Positions 1 through 7,242 of a DNA stretch of 17,485 bases are shown here, piece by piece; the first letter of the stretch is position 1, and each line of letters begins with the position of its first letter. A program made the position numbers and the translations under genes. The stretch is from the NCBI GenBank assembly GCA_001797815.1, contig MGQK01000024.1:10063-27547 (forward strand), written 5' to 3'. The notes beneath the pieces are model-generated. The model was not told the origin of the DNA. It saw nothing but the letters and a program-made list of their open reading frames with translations, and did not search any database. This DNA comes from Deltaproteobacteria bacterium RBG_13_61_14 (GTDB lineage Bacteria > RBG-13-61-14).

Positions 1-2920
1 TGAGGTAGCCGGCGTCGGCGCCGTGCTCATCCAATTCGAGGATGAGGAGCGGCTTGTGTCCCATGATCTGCTCGGCATAGGCCAGGCTGAAGCTGTCCGG
101 CCCGCAGTTGAAGTTGGAAAGGTAAACGGCGAAGAGCCGCTGGTGCCGCTGCACGTAGCGCAGGGCCGCGAGGATGCGCTGGGCATAATTCCAGTAGAGG
201 TTCTGGTATTCCGGGCCCAGGTCGTGGAGGTCAACCGGCAGCCAGTCCATGGGGATCACGGTATGGCCCAGCTCGGAAATTTTTTGCGGCAGGTCGAGGT
301 TGGCGCCGGAATCGTGGCAGTTGTAGGGCCGGCCGGCGATGACAATGCCGGGCTTGTCTTCCTGGGCCAGCTCCGAAAGAGCCTTCCGGCCTTCCTCCCG
401 GCAAAGCGCCTCGAACTCGGCCTGGGTCTTGAGGCCCGCCTCCCAGGCCTTGGCAATGGCCTTGGCCGAGCGGTTCAACCGGGGCCCCAGAACGCGGTGG
501 AGTTCCTTGACCTGTTTCTTGTCCGGCCAGCGCAGGTCCACCACCGGCTGGATCAGTACCGAGGGGTCGTATCCGTGGACCCGCAGCGCCGAGGCCGAGA
601 GCGAGGAATAGGACTGCACGTAAGGGCAGAAAAGCGCGTTCGAGGTCTCGGCATTGGGCCGCGAGCTGATCACCTGGGGGATGAAGATGCCGGCCAGGTC
701 CGGCCGGTCGAGCAATGCGCGCAGGTGGCCGAAGGCGATTTTCACGGGGAAGCAGAACTCGCCGGAGGACCAGGCGATGCCGGCCTGGCGGATGCGCTCG
801 TCGGTGGGCGGGCTCAATTCGAAGCGAAAGCCCAGCTCGCCGAAAAACCGCCGCCACAGCGGCTGCATGGAGATGCCGGTCAAGGTCTGGGGCAAAGCCA
901 CGGCCGGCGCGTCCTGGGGCAGGGCGATGTGCCCCGCGGCCCGGAGCATTTTCCGGTGCCGGCGGAAGTGGCGGAAGTGCGGGTCCTTGCGCACCGAGGT
1001 GGCATCCGGGTCGCGGCCGCAGAGATACCCCCAGGAAGGAGACTCGGCCTCGCCCTCGATGTCGGCGAAGGTGAGGGTGCAGTGGTTGACGCACAGCTCG
1101 CAGCGTTCGCTCCGGAGCTGGATCCGGCGGTTGACCAGGTCCAGGCCCTTGAAAGTTGATGGCTTCGCGGTCTGCTGAAGGCGCTCGCGCGCGATCAGCG
1201 CCGCGCCCCAGGCGCCCATCACGTGGCTGTAGGGCGAGACCACGACCTCCACCCCGAGCAGGTTCTCAAAGGCCGCGACCAGGCCGCGGTTTCTCGCGGT
1301 CGCGCCCATGAAAAAGACCCGCTCCCGCGACCAGGGCCGCTGGCCCACCACCTTGTGCAGGTAATTTTGCACTACCGAATAATGCACCGCGGCCAGGGCC
1401 TCGACCCGCGAGTGCCCCTGCCGGATCAGCCGGCTCACGTCCTGCTCCATGAACACCGTGCAGCGGTCCGAGGTGTGCGGCGGCGCGATCTCCATCACCG
1501 CCTCCCCCACTACCTCGATCGGGAAGTCCAGCTTCTTGGCCTGCTCCTCCACGAACGAGCCGGTCCCCGCCGCGCACACGTAGTTGAGGTTGGCCTCCCG
1601 GATGCGTCCGTTCTGCGTGTGCACGTATTTGGCGTCCTGGCCGCCGATCTCGAAGATGGTATCTATGGTCGGGTCCACTTCGGCCGCGGCCCGCACGTGG
1701 GCGGTGATCTCGTTGACAATGCAATCCGCGCCGAGCACCTGGCCGATCATCTTGCGGCCCGAGCCGGTGGTGCCTACGCCTAAGATCACCAGCCGCGCCG
1801 CTTTCTTCTGGGTCAGCTGCACCAGCGCGCTGAACAACTTCCGCACCGCGCCCAGCGGGTCGCCGAGCGTCCGGCGGTAAATGTCCACCCGGACCCGGCC
1901 TCCCTCGCCGACCAGAGCCAGCTTGGTGCTGGTCGAGCCGATGTCCACACCCATGAAGCAGCGCAGCTCCAAGCCCGGTTCCAGCCGGGTGACGCGGACT
2001 TCGTTTCCCTCTTCGTCCTTGTATTCCTCCGCCACGGCAAAGGAAGGATACTTGGTTTTGATCAGCTTCAAGGGCTTGCGCGCGGTCTCGATGGCGACGA
2101 CCGGCTTGACTTCTTTCTCGGATAGCTCGGCAAAGGCCTGGTGATCGTAGCGGTTGGAGTCATCGGCCAGGAGCGCCGCGCCCATCGCGCCGGCCAGGTG
2201 GGCGTCGGCAAAGGTGACGATCAGGTCCGGGCTGCTGGCTTTCAGCCAGCGGACCACCTCGGGGTTGCGGGCCACCCCGCCCACCACCACGGTGCGGCCG
2301 GGCAAGGGCTTGCCCCGGAGCAAGGTCTGGAGCAGGTTGTGGGCCATGCCCTTGCACAGGCCGGACCAGCAAAGCCTCTTGCTCACCCCGGTCTGCTGGA
2401 GGTGGATCAGGTCGGACTTGGCAAACACCGCGCAGCGGGCCGCGACCGGAGGCGGGTCAGCCTCTTCCGAGTCCAGGGCCATGGCCTCGGCGTTCATGCC
2501 CAGCCGAGAGGCCTGCTCGTCCAAAAAGGAGCCGGTGCCGGCCGCGCACAGCGAGTTGGCGGCAATGCCCAGGAATCGGCCGCGCTCGTCCAGGGTGATG
2601 AGCGAGACGCTCCCGCCGCCCACGTCCAGGATGGCCCGGGCCCCCGGCGCCTCGCGGTCCACGGCCTGCATCAGGGCCTGGGTGAGGTCAATCGGCCTGG
2701 AGCCGATCTGGTCGGTGACCAGGCTGGCCAGTGCGCCGGTGATGCCGATCGCGGCCGGCTGGCCGTCAAGGAAGCGGGGCAGCTCTTCCTTGAGCGCCTT
2801 GATCGGGTTGCCCCGGTGCGGCCGGTGGATGGAGGCTGTGATCCGGCCCTGTTCGAGCAAGACCATTTTCAGGTAATGCGATCCGAGGTCAAGACCGATC
2901 CGAGTATTGCCGTTGGCCAT
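1..2920 (-). CDS. 2-hydroxyacyl-CoA dehydratase activase-like ATPase, large tandem form (3' end beyond window)
   Basis: Continuous frame of 973 codons from ATG 2920 to the left edge with no stop, so the C-terminus is missing. The protein has two BadF/BadG/BcrA/BcrD-type ASKHA ATPase modules in tandem. Module 1 (about 5-255) has LDLGSHYLK, CAAGTGSFLDEQ (Cys125), RCAVFAKSD (Cys163) and VVVGGVARN. Module 2 (about 320-580) has VDIGSTSTK, EIGGQDAK, CAAGTGSFVEEQ (Cys449) and RCTVFMEQD (Cys487). In known activases such as HgdC the equivalent cysteines hold a [4Fe-4S] cluster shared by the dimer. A DUF2229-like part follows (about 600-840, Cys607/610/614/634), then an HgdB/COG3581-like stretch (about 856 onward, AGRPYNCHDSG). 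Family role: ATP-driven low-potential electron transfer to 2-hydroxyacyl-CoA dehydratases or benzoyl-CoA reductase-like enzymes. The partner here is unknown. Module 1 lacks the usual GGQD in its second phosphate loop (GGGS instead). A strong Shine-Dalgarno AAGGAGG sits 5 nt before the ATG. Cytoplasmic and oxygen-sensitive by inference. Confidence 0.9.
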   Translation of the reverse strand, partial: MANGNTRIGLDLGSHYLKMVLLEQGRITASIHRPHRGNPIKALKEELPRFLDGQPAAIGITGALASLVTDQIGSRPIDLTQALMQAVDREAPGARAILDVGGGSVSLITLDERGRFLGIAANSLCAAGTGSFLDEQASRLGMNAEAMALDSEEADPPPVAARCAVFAKSDLIHLQQTGVSKRLCWSGLCKGMAHNLLQTLLRGKPLPGRTVVVGGVARNPEVVRWLKASSPDLIVTFADAHLAGAMGAALLADDSNRYDHQAFAELSEKEVKPVVAIETARKPLKLIKTKYPSFAVAEEYKDEEGNEVRVTRLEPGLELRCFMGVDIGSTSTKLALVGEGGRVRVDIYRRTLGDPLGAVRKLFSALVQLTQKKAARLVILGVGTTGSGRKMIGQVLGADCIVNEITAHVRAAAEVDPTIDTIFEIGGQDAKYVHTQNGRIREANLNYVCAAGTGSFVEEQAKKLDFPIEVVGEAVMEIAPPHTSDRCTVFMEQDVSRLIRQGHSRVEALAAVHYSVVQNYLHKVVGQRPWSRERVFFMGATARNRGLVAAFENLLGVEVVVSPYSHVMGAWGAALIARERLQQTAKPSTFKGLDLVNRRIQLRSERCELCVNHCTLTFADIEGEAESPSWGYLCGRDPDATSVRKDPHFRHFRRHRKMLRAAGHIALPQDAPAVALPQTLTGISMQPLWRRFFGELGFRFELSPPTDERIRQAGIAWSSGEFCFPVKIAFGHLRALLDRPDLAGIFIPQVISSRPNAETSNALFCPYVQSYSSLSASALRVHGYDPSVLIQPVVDLRWPDKKQVKELHRVLGPRLNRSAKAIAKAWEAGLKTQAEFEALCREEGRKALSELAQEDKPGIVIAGRPYNCHDSGANLDLPQKISELGHTVIPMDWLPVDLHDLGPEYQNLYWNYAQRILAALRYVQRHQRLFAVYLSNFNCGPDSFSLAYAEQIMGHKPLLILELDEHGADAGYL

Positions 2921-2953
2921 GATGTCCTCCTTAAAACCGGGAAAATTTTTCAC

Positions 2954-3104
2954 CACAGAGACACAGAGAGCTCAGAGAAAGAAAAATTAACCACCAAGTC
3001 ACGAAGACACCAAGATGAAGAGAGACTTTTTTGGCTTCGTGCCTTGGTGCCCTGGTGGTTAAATCTTCCTCCTTCTTCTCGGTGTTCTCTGTGCCCTCTG
3101 TGTT
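2954..3104. repeat. Nested inverted repeat of short tandem words (CACAGAG / ACCACCAAG type)
   Basis: The outer arms are CACAGAGACACAGAG-like (2954-2978) and its imperfect complement ending CTCTGTGCCCTCTGTG (3077-3103). The inner arms are TTAACCACCAAG...GAAGACACCAAG (2988-3015) and CTTCGTGCCTTGGTGCC...GGTGGTTAA (3035-3062). The loop contains a run of T. Each arm is itself a degenerate tandem repeat of 8-10 bp words. It lies in the leader of the activase and could fold into a long hairpin in that RNA. Confidence 0.7.
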
Positions 3105-3124
3105 TTATTTCCTGTTCTTTTCAC

Positions 3125-3144
3125 TGGACTGACATGTCATTCCA
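3125..3144. promoter_or_regulatory. Second palindromic operator in the activase leader
   Basis: TGGACTGACATGTCATTCCA is a 20-bp palindrome with one mismatched pair. It shares the 11-bp core CTGACATGTCA with the operator at 3203-3226. The two dyad centres (3134/3135 and 3214/3215) are exactly 80 bp apart, so cooperative or looping binding is possible. Confidence 0.65.
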
Positions 3145-3162
3145 GCCATCACCTATTAAATT

Positions 3163-3188
3163 CTCGGCCGGAAACCTCTTTGGCCGAG
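3163..3188. other. Stem-loop between the two operators
   Basis: CTCGGCC (3163-3169) and GGCCGAG (3182-3188) can pair around a 12-nt loop. It lies in the transcribed leader of the activase between the two palindromes. No T-run follows on the minus strand, so it is not an obvious intrinsic terminator. Function unknown. Confidence 0.4.
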
Positions 3189-3202
3189 CGGGGCTACCAC
3201 TG

Positions 3203-3226
3203 GCTAGACTGACATGTCAGTCTAGC
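3203..3226. promoter_or_regulatory. Perfect 24-bp palindromic operator at the activase transcription start
   Basis: Half-site GCTAGACTGACA followed by its exact reverse complement. It starts 5 bp below the -10 box and covers the predicted +1, the classic position for a repressor. The dyad with core GACATGTC resembles operators of TetR-type acyl-CoA regulators, but the regulator family is an inference and no regulator gene is in the window. Confidence 0.7.
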
Positions 3227-3231
3227 TACAA

Positions 3232-3260
3232 ACTATAACCCCAAATCATCCCCTTGTCAA
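3232..3260 (-). promoter_or_regulatory. Sigma-70-type promoter of the activase gene
   Basis: Read on the minus strand, a perfect -35 TTGACA (3255-3260) is separated by exactly 17 bp from the -10 TATAGT (3232-3237). Transcription would start near 3225, giving a leader of about 305 nt before the ATG at 2920. The predicted start falls inside the perfect palindrome at 3203-3226. Confidence 0.75.
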
Positions 3261-3304
3261 GCAAATTCTGCCGGCTAAATTCACATTTAAAATCAGCCGC
3301 TTAT

Positions 3305-3328
3305 CGTGAACGTGAACGTGGACGTGGA
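3305..3328. repeat. Hexamer tandem array CGTGAA/CGTGGA
   Basis: Four consecutive 6-bp units: two CGTGAA then two CGTGGA. Too short and too degenerate to be a functional satellite, but the same style of short-word repetition recurs elsewhere in the gaps of this window. Confidence 0.6.
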
Positions 3329-3431
3329 TGAATTCCGAAGTAGATAGCAGGCAGTAGTCGGTGGTCAGGTCAAGAAAGAAACATCCGCAGATTCCCCAGC
3401 GCGGCCGAGCCGCAACCAAAGAAGAATTGGA

Positions 3432-3541
3432 AACCGCAGATGGACGCAGATAAACGCAGATAGTTATATCCAAGAGGATTGAAGGTGAAAATCGAAACCT
3501 TTGAGCTCAAATCCACGTTCATCCGCGTTGATCTGCGGTTA
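3432..3541. repeat. Inverted repeat of CGCAGAT words
   Basis: The left arm (3432-3461) has three CGCAGAT words about 10 bp apart: AACCGCAGAT, GGACGCAGAT, AAACGCAGAT. The right arm (3511-3541) is the imperfect complement, with ATCCACGTTC, ATCCGCGTTG and ATCTGCGGTT. A spacer of about 50 bp separates the arms. The right arm supplies the -35 hexamer of the promoter that reads toward the dikinase gene. Confidence 0.7.
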
Positions 3542-3557
3542 AAATTATCTTTATAAA
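3528..3557 (+). promoter_or_regulatory. Candidate promoter of the dikinase gene
   Basis: -35 TTGATC (3528-3533) and -10 TATAAA (3552-3557), spacer 18 bp, in an AT-rich pocket. The -35 lies inside the right arm of the CGCAGAT repeat. A start near 3564 would give a leader of about 300 nt before the gene. Match is good at -10 and moderate at -35. Confidence 0.45.
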
Positions 3558-3653
3558 TAAAAAGATGTTGCCAGATTGCAATGCAGATTCAATCCGTACC
3601 CCACTTCACGGTCGGGATCATTAGGCGTCCCTTGATTAAAGAAGGGGATACTG

Positions 3654-3720
3654 AACATGGGAAGGAGCACCGATAAAAATGCATCTTCGGGCATTGGCGG
3701 AGACGACGCCCATCCCAGTT
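3654..3720 (+). promoter_or_regulatory. Possible three-way-junction RNA fold in the dikinase leader
   Basis: The closing stem is AAC + TGGGA (3654-3662, one bulged A) with TCCCA + GTT (3713-3720). Inside it are a hairpin AATGC/GCATT (3678-3682 with 3691-3695, loop containing TCTTCG) and a hairpin GGCG/CGCC (3696-3699 with 3707-3710). It sits about 145 nt before the start codon. I do not recognise it as a known riboswitch, and chance folding is possible. Confidence 0.3.
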
Positions 3721-3865
3721 GCCAAATCAGCCGTAACTATTGAATTCAGCGCTTTATTTTTTTCCGAGAGGATTTGTTCCTGCCGGAAGCTTGGCTCTTG
3801 GCTGCTTTCTTGGGAGGTCAGGTAGACAGACCCCCGGAATATGCTAAGATCAAAACAATCTGGCC

Positions 3866-6571
3866 TTGAAGGATGAAGACATAAATCCTGAACAAGTCAT
3901 TTCCTTTGAATCCACCCCTGGCCTGGAAGAAGCAGCTCTCGGTGCCAAAGCCCTGAGCCTCGTGCGCCTGAGCGGGATCGGATTGCCGGTTCCCCCGGGT
4001 TTCTGCATCCTGGCCTCTGCCTACCGAGAACATTTCCATTCAAGCGGCCTTCTCTCCCGGGTCCAGAGCGCCCTGGAACAACTGGGCGCCGCCTCGCCGG
4101 AGGCGCGGGGCCCGATCCTGGCTGCCTTGCGCCAAGAGATCATCGCCACGCCTCTGTCCCCGGAGCTGGAAAGCCGGATTGCCGACCATTACCACCGGCT
4201 CGCCGCGGACCGGGTCGCGGTCCGATCCTCCGCCACCGCGGAAGACCTGCCCGGCCACTCCTTTGCCGGACAGTATGATACCTTCCTGGGCGCCGCGGAC
4301 CTGGCGGGTTGTCTCGCGGCGATCAAGCGCTGTTGGGCTTCGCTGTGGACCGAACGGGCCTACGCTTACCGCGAGCGCAACGGTTTTGACCACCTGGACC
4401 TGGCCATGGCCGTGATCGTGCAAAAGCTCGTCCCGGCCGAGGTCGCGGGCGTGCTCTTTACCGCGGACCCGGTGACCGGTCGCTCGGACCGGATCGTGAT
4501 CGAAGCCTGCTTCGGCCTGGGCGAAGCTTTGGTCTCCGGCAAAGTTAGCCCGGACCGATTGATCGTGGCCAAAGCCAACCTCCGCTTGCTCTCTCACACC
4601 ATCGCGGAGAAAAAAATCGCCTGTGTGCTGGAGGAGGGGGGCGGGGTCCTGGAACAAACGGTGGCCGCGGAACGAGCGCAGGCCCCCTCGCTGGATGAGG
4701 CCCTGGCCCGAAAATTGGCCGAACTGGCCATCAAGGCCGAAGCCGCCTTGGGGGCGCCGCAAGACCTGGAATGGGCGATATGCAAAAATGATATTTTCTT
4801 CCTGCAGGCCCGGCCGATCACCACCCTTCCCCCGAAAAAAACCTGGGAGGACCGTCAGGTCTGGAGCAATATCAACACCGGCGAGATCTTGCCCGACGTG
4901 GTGACCCCCTTGACTTGGTCGTTGCTCGATATCCCGTTCAAAAAGATGGTCCAGGATATCTTGAGCCGCTTAGGCATGGATTTAGGGGATCATCCGCTGG
5001 TCGGCCAGGTCGCCGGCAGAGTGTATTTTAATCTCAATACCGCGGTCGGCATGGTCCGCTGCTTTCCAGGCTCCCAGAACATAGACCTCACCAAAATTCT
5101 GGGCGGCAAACAAGAAAATATGGAGGATCTGGGCCGGTTGGAGATTCCGGAGGAAGACATCCCGGACCTAAGCTTTCATGGGCTGACCATGGCCCTTAAA
5201 CTGCCGGGCCTCCTGGTCTGGGTCCTTTCTCACTCGCTCGGCCGGGGCGAAGTCTTTGTGGCTGAAACCCGAAAGCGGGTCGAGGAGTTTCAGCGGATCA
5301 ATTTAAACTCTCTTTCGGACCAGGCTCTCCTCGGCCGGATTCAAACCGTGATCGCCGAGGTTTTTACCAGTTCCAACTTCCTCGCCTTTCCCTTCGTGGG
5401 CATGGCTTGCTTCACCGCTTTGGACAAGTTATGCCGCAAGTGGCTCCAGGATTCCGAAGGCGCCTTGGCCAACCGCCTGGCCTCCGGCGTGGGCGGCATG
5501 GACAGCGCCGAGGCCGGTTTTGCGCTCTGGCGCCTGGCGGTTTCGGCCCAGCAACACCCGGCCCTGGCCGAAGCCCTCTTGGCCAAAGAAACCTGGGAGA
5601 CCGCTCGGAAAAAAATCGCCAACCATCCCGGCGGCCGGGAATTCCTGGCCGATTGGAACGCCTTCATGGCGGAACACGGCCATCACACCCGGGGCGAGCT
5701 CGAGCTTTTCAACCGCCGCTGGCGCGAGCAACCGGATTACATCCTGGGACTGGTGTGCGGATATTTGGGCGGTCTGGAAAAAACGGACCCGCTGGCCAAC
5801 TACCAGCGCCGCCGAGAAGAACGCGACCGAATGGTCCACCAGTGCCGGCAACTGCTCCGTAACCCGATCCAACGTCGGTTGTTCAATTTCTGGCTTCCCC
5901 GAGCCCAGCGCGGAGTGGTGCTGCGGGAAAACATCAAGAGCATGGCCATGCGCTTCTTCGCCGTGATTCGCTTCCTGTTCCTGGAACTGGGACAAAGGCT
6001 GGTCCGAAGAGGCCGGCTGGAGGAAGTCGAGGATATTTTCTTCCTGCGCCTGGAAGAAATCGAGCCGGTGGCGCGGGGTCAGGCAAAATTCGAGGTAAAG
6101 AAAACCATCGCTCAGCGCCGGGTCGAACATGAAAAAAATTTAGCCATCACCCCGCCGCCCCTGGTCATCGGCAAATTTGATCCCGACCACTTCGTCCCCC
6201 TCCCGGTGGAAGAGAACGTGGAAATACTGCGCGGGATCGCGGTCAGCCCCGGCGTGGTCACCGGCCCGGCCCGGGTGATCCTTCGCGCCAGCACCGAGGA
6301 ACAAGTCCTCCCCGGCGAAATCCTGGTCGCGCCCTTTACCGACCCCGGCTGGACGCCTTACTTCATCACCGCCGCGGCCATCGTCATGGACCAGGGCGGC
6401 CTGCTTTCCCACGGCAGTATCGTGGCCCGGGAATACGGGATACCGGCGGTGGTCAACGTCGGCCCGGCCACGAAAATTATTCGGACCGGTCAGATGATTC
6501 AGGTGGACGGCAACCGCGGCCAGGTCAGGATTTTAAAAGATTTTCCTCACCCGAAGGCGGGACGGGAGTAA
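3866..6571 (+). CDS. PEP-synthase-like dikinase with rifampicin-phosphotransferase domain order
   Basis: 901 residues in three parts. The N-terminal ATP-grasp PPDK domain (about 15-320) has LGAKALSL (Lys28), VRSSATAEDLPGHSFAGQYDT (Arg120), GVLFTADPVTG, EACFGLGEALVSG and DLEW...FLQARPI. A central linker/substrate domain (about 328-760) begins SNINTGEILPDVVTPLTWS. The swivelling phosphohistidine domain (about 790-890) has the GGLLSHGSIVARE motif with catalytic His849. The C-terminal PEP/pyruvate TIM barrel of true PEP synthase is absent, as in rifampicin phosphotransferase (RPH) and the separate subunits of phenylphosphate synthase. Expected reaction: ATP's beta-phosphate moves via His to a small acceptor, releasing AMP and phosphate. 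The acceptor (antibiotic, phenolic or other) cannot be read from the sequence. Start: TTG 3866 is the only plausible start upstream of the Lys28 motif. An in-frame stop lies at 3845, the ATG at 3873 is out of frame, and no clear Shine-Dalgarno is seen. Convergent with the next gene, 14 bp apart. Confidence 0.85.
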   Translation: MKDEDINPEQVISFESTPGLEEAALGAKALSLVRLSGIGLPVPPGFCILASAYREHFHSSGLLSRVQSALEQLGAASPEARGPILAALRQEIIATPLSPELESRIADHYHRLAADRVAVRSSATAEDLPGHSFAGQYDTFLGAADLAGCLAAIKRCWASLWTERAYAYRERNGFDHLDLAMAVIVQKLVPAEVAGVLFTADPVTGRSDRIVIEACFGLGEALVSGKVSPDRLIVAKANLRLLSHTIAEKKIACVLEEGGGVLEQTVAAERAQAPSLDEALARKLAELAIKAEAALGAPQDLEWAICKNDIFFLQARPITTLPPKKTWEDRQVWSNINTGEILPDVVTPLTWSLLDIPFKKMVQDILSRLGMDLGDHPLVGQVAGRVYFNLNTAVGMVRCFPGSQNIDLTKILGGKQENMEDLGRLEIPEEDIPDLSFHGLTMALKLPGLLVWVLSHSLGRGEVFVAETRKRVEEFQRINLNSLSDQALLGRIQTVIAEVFTSSNFLAFPFVGMACFTALDKLCRKWLQDSEGALANRLASGVGGMDSAEAGFALWRLAVSAQQHPALAEALLAKETWETARKKIANHPGGREFLADWNAFMAEHGHHTRGELELFNRRWREQPDYILGLVCGYLGGLEKTDPLANYQRRREERDRMVHQCRQLLRNPIQRRLFNFWLPRAQRGVVLRENIKSMAMRFFAVIRFLFLELGQRLVRRGRLEEVEDIFFLRLEEIEPVARGQAKFEVKKTIAQRRVEHEKNLAITPPPLVIGKFDPDHFVPLPVEENVEILRGIAVSPGVVTGPARVILRASTEEQVLPGEILVAPFTDPGWTPYFITAAAIVMDQGGLLSHGSIVAREYGIPAVVNVGPATKIIRTGQMIQVDGNRGQVRILKDFPHPKAGRE

Positions 6572-6585
6572 AATCTTGGCAGCGC

Positions 6586-7227
6586 TTACCGACTTCTTTT
6601 CGATTTACGAACGATCTTCTTGACGGCTTTTTTCTGGGCCGCTTGCTTCTTCGCCGCGGTCTTCTTGACGGGCTTCTTTGCCGCAGGCTTCTTCACTTTC
6701 CCTTTGACCTTCGCTTGAGGTTTCGCCCGGGTTTTTTGGACCACGGGTTTCTTGTACTCGGCTTTTTTCTTGGCCTCCGCGGCCGGCGCAAAATGGGAGA
6801 TGTCCGTGATCCGGCCTTTGCGCTCTTCGGCAAAGACCGCCTTGACCCTCTGGCCCACCTGGACCTGGTCCGGCGGAACTCCGCCGAGGAGGTGGATCAA
6901 CGAGCTGTCCGCCCCGTCCAACTTGATGGCGGCCAGGACCAGGGGCGGCTTGTGGGGCTGGAACGGCTCCGCATAGCGCACCACCGTAAAGCTCTCGACT
7001 GTCCCCGTTCCCGGGAGCTCCACCCATTCCTCGATCTTCGATAGGCACCGCTCGCAGTTCCCGCGCGGGGGCACGAACACCTTGCGGCAGGTCGGGCACC
7101 GACAGCCCAGGATCTTTTTCTCATCCCGCAAGGCGCGGAACCATCGGGAAGAGAACGTGCCTGCAAAGTAGCGGTAGGGGATCTCCAGCTTGCCCGGAAC
7201 CTCAAACGCCCACTTCGCTTCGGTCAT
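6586..7227 (-). CDS. DUF35 zinc-ribbon/OB-fold protein with lysine-rich C-terminal tail
   Basis: 213 residues from ATG 7227, chosen because AAGGAG (7234-7239) sits 6 nt before it; a longer frame to 7257 lacks such a site. The N-terminal helix region is followed by a rubredoxin-like zinc ribbon with Cys44/Cys47 and Cys58/Cys61. A DUF35 OB fold follows (about 65-146, GTVESFTVVRYAEPF, LVLAAIKLDG, VGQRVKAVF). Residues from about 148 to the end are a low-complexity basic tail (28 Lys/Arg in 66 residues, AAKKPVKKTAAKK style) like histone H1 or AlgP tails. DUF35 proteins commonly bind acyl-CoA and pair with thiolase-like enzymes (for example benzylsuccinate-pathway BbsA, steroid-pathway ChsH2, archaeal HMG-CoA synthase partners). 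No thiolase is in this window. Second gene of a two-gene unit with its paralogue upstream. Confidence 0.82.
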   Translation of the reverse strand: MTEAKWAFEVPGKLEIPYRYFAGTFSSRWFRALRDEKKILGCRCPTCRKVFVPPRGNCERCLSKIEEWVELPGTGTVESFTVVRYAEPFQPHKPPLVLAAIKLDGADSSLIHLLGGVPPDQVQVGQRVKAVFAEERKGRITDISHFAPAAEAKKKAEYKKPVVQKTRAKPQAKVKGKVKKPAAKKPVKKTAAKKQAAQKKAVKKIVRKSKRSR

Positions 7228-7242
7228 CGCCCACTCCTTGGT

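Larger units (their letters stand above)
2921..3865. other. Intergenic region between divergent activase and dikinase genes
   Basis: No convincing protein gene. It holds the activase promoter, two palindromic operators, two inverted repeats of tandem words, a hexamer array, a plus-strand promoter and a possibly folded leader, each listed separately. The stretch from about 3330 to 3430 and the 140 bp just before the dikinase start show nothing further that I can support. Confidence 0.7.

Noticed and set aside
23-3238. Plus-strand frames opposite the activase (23-1159, 2141-3238)
   Set aside because: The minus strand gives one uninterrupted 973-codon frame with clear ASKHA motifs. The plus frames are composition artefacts.
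3246-3473. 75-codon minus-strand frame in the intergenic region
   Set aside because: It runs through the hexamer array and repeat arm (HVHVHVH stretch) with no SD or family resemblance.
3873-3884. ATG 7 nt after the chosen dikinase start
   Set aside because: It is in another frame and meets TAA after three codons.
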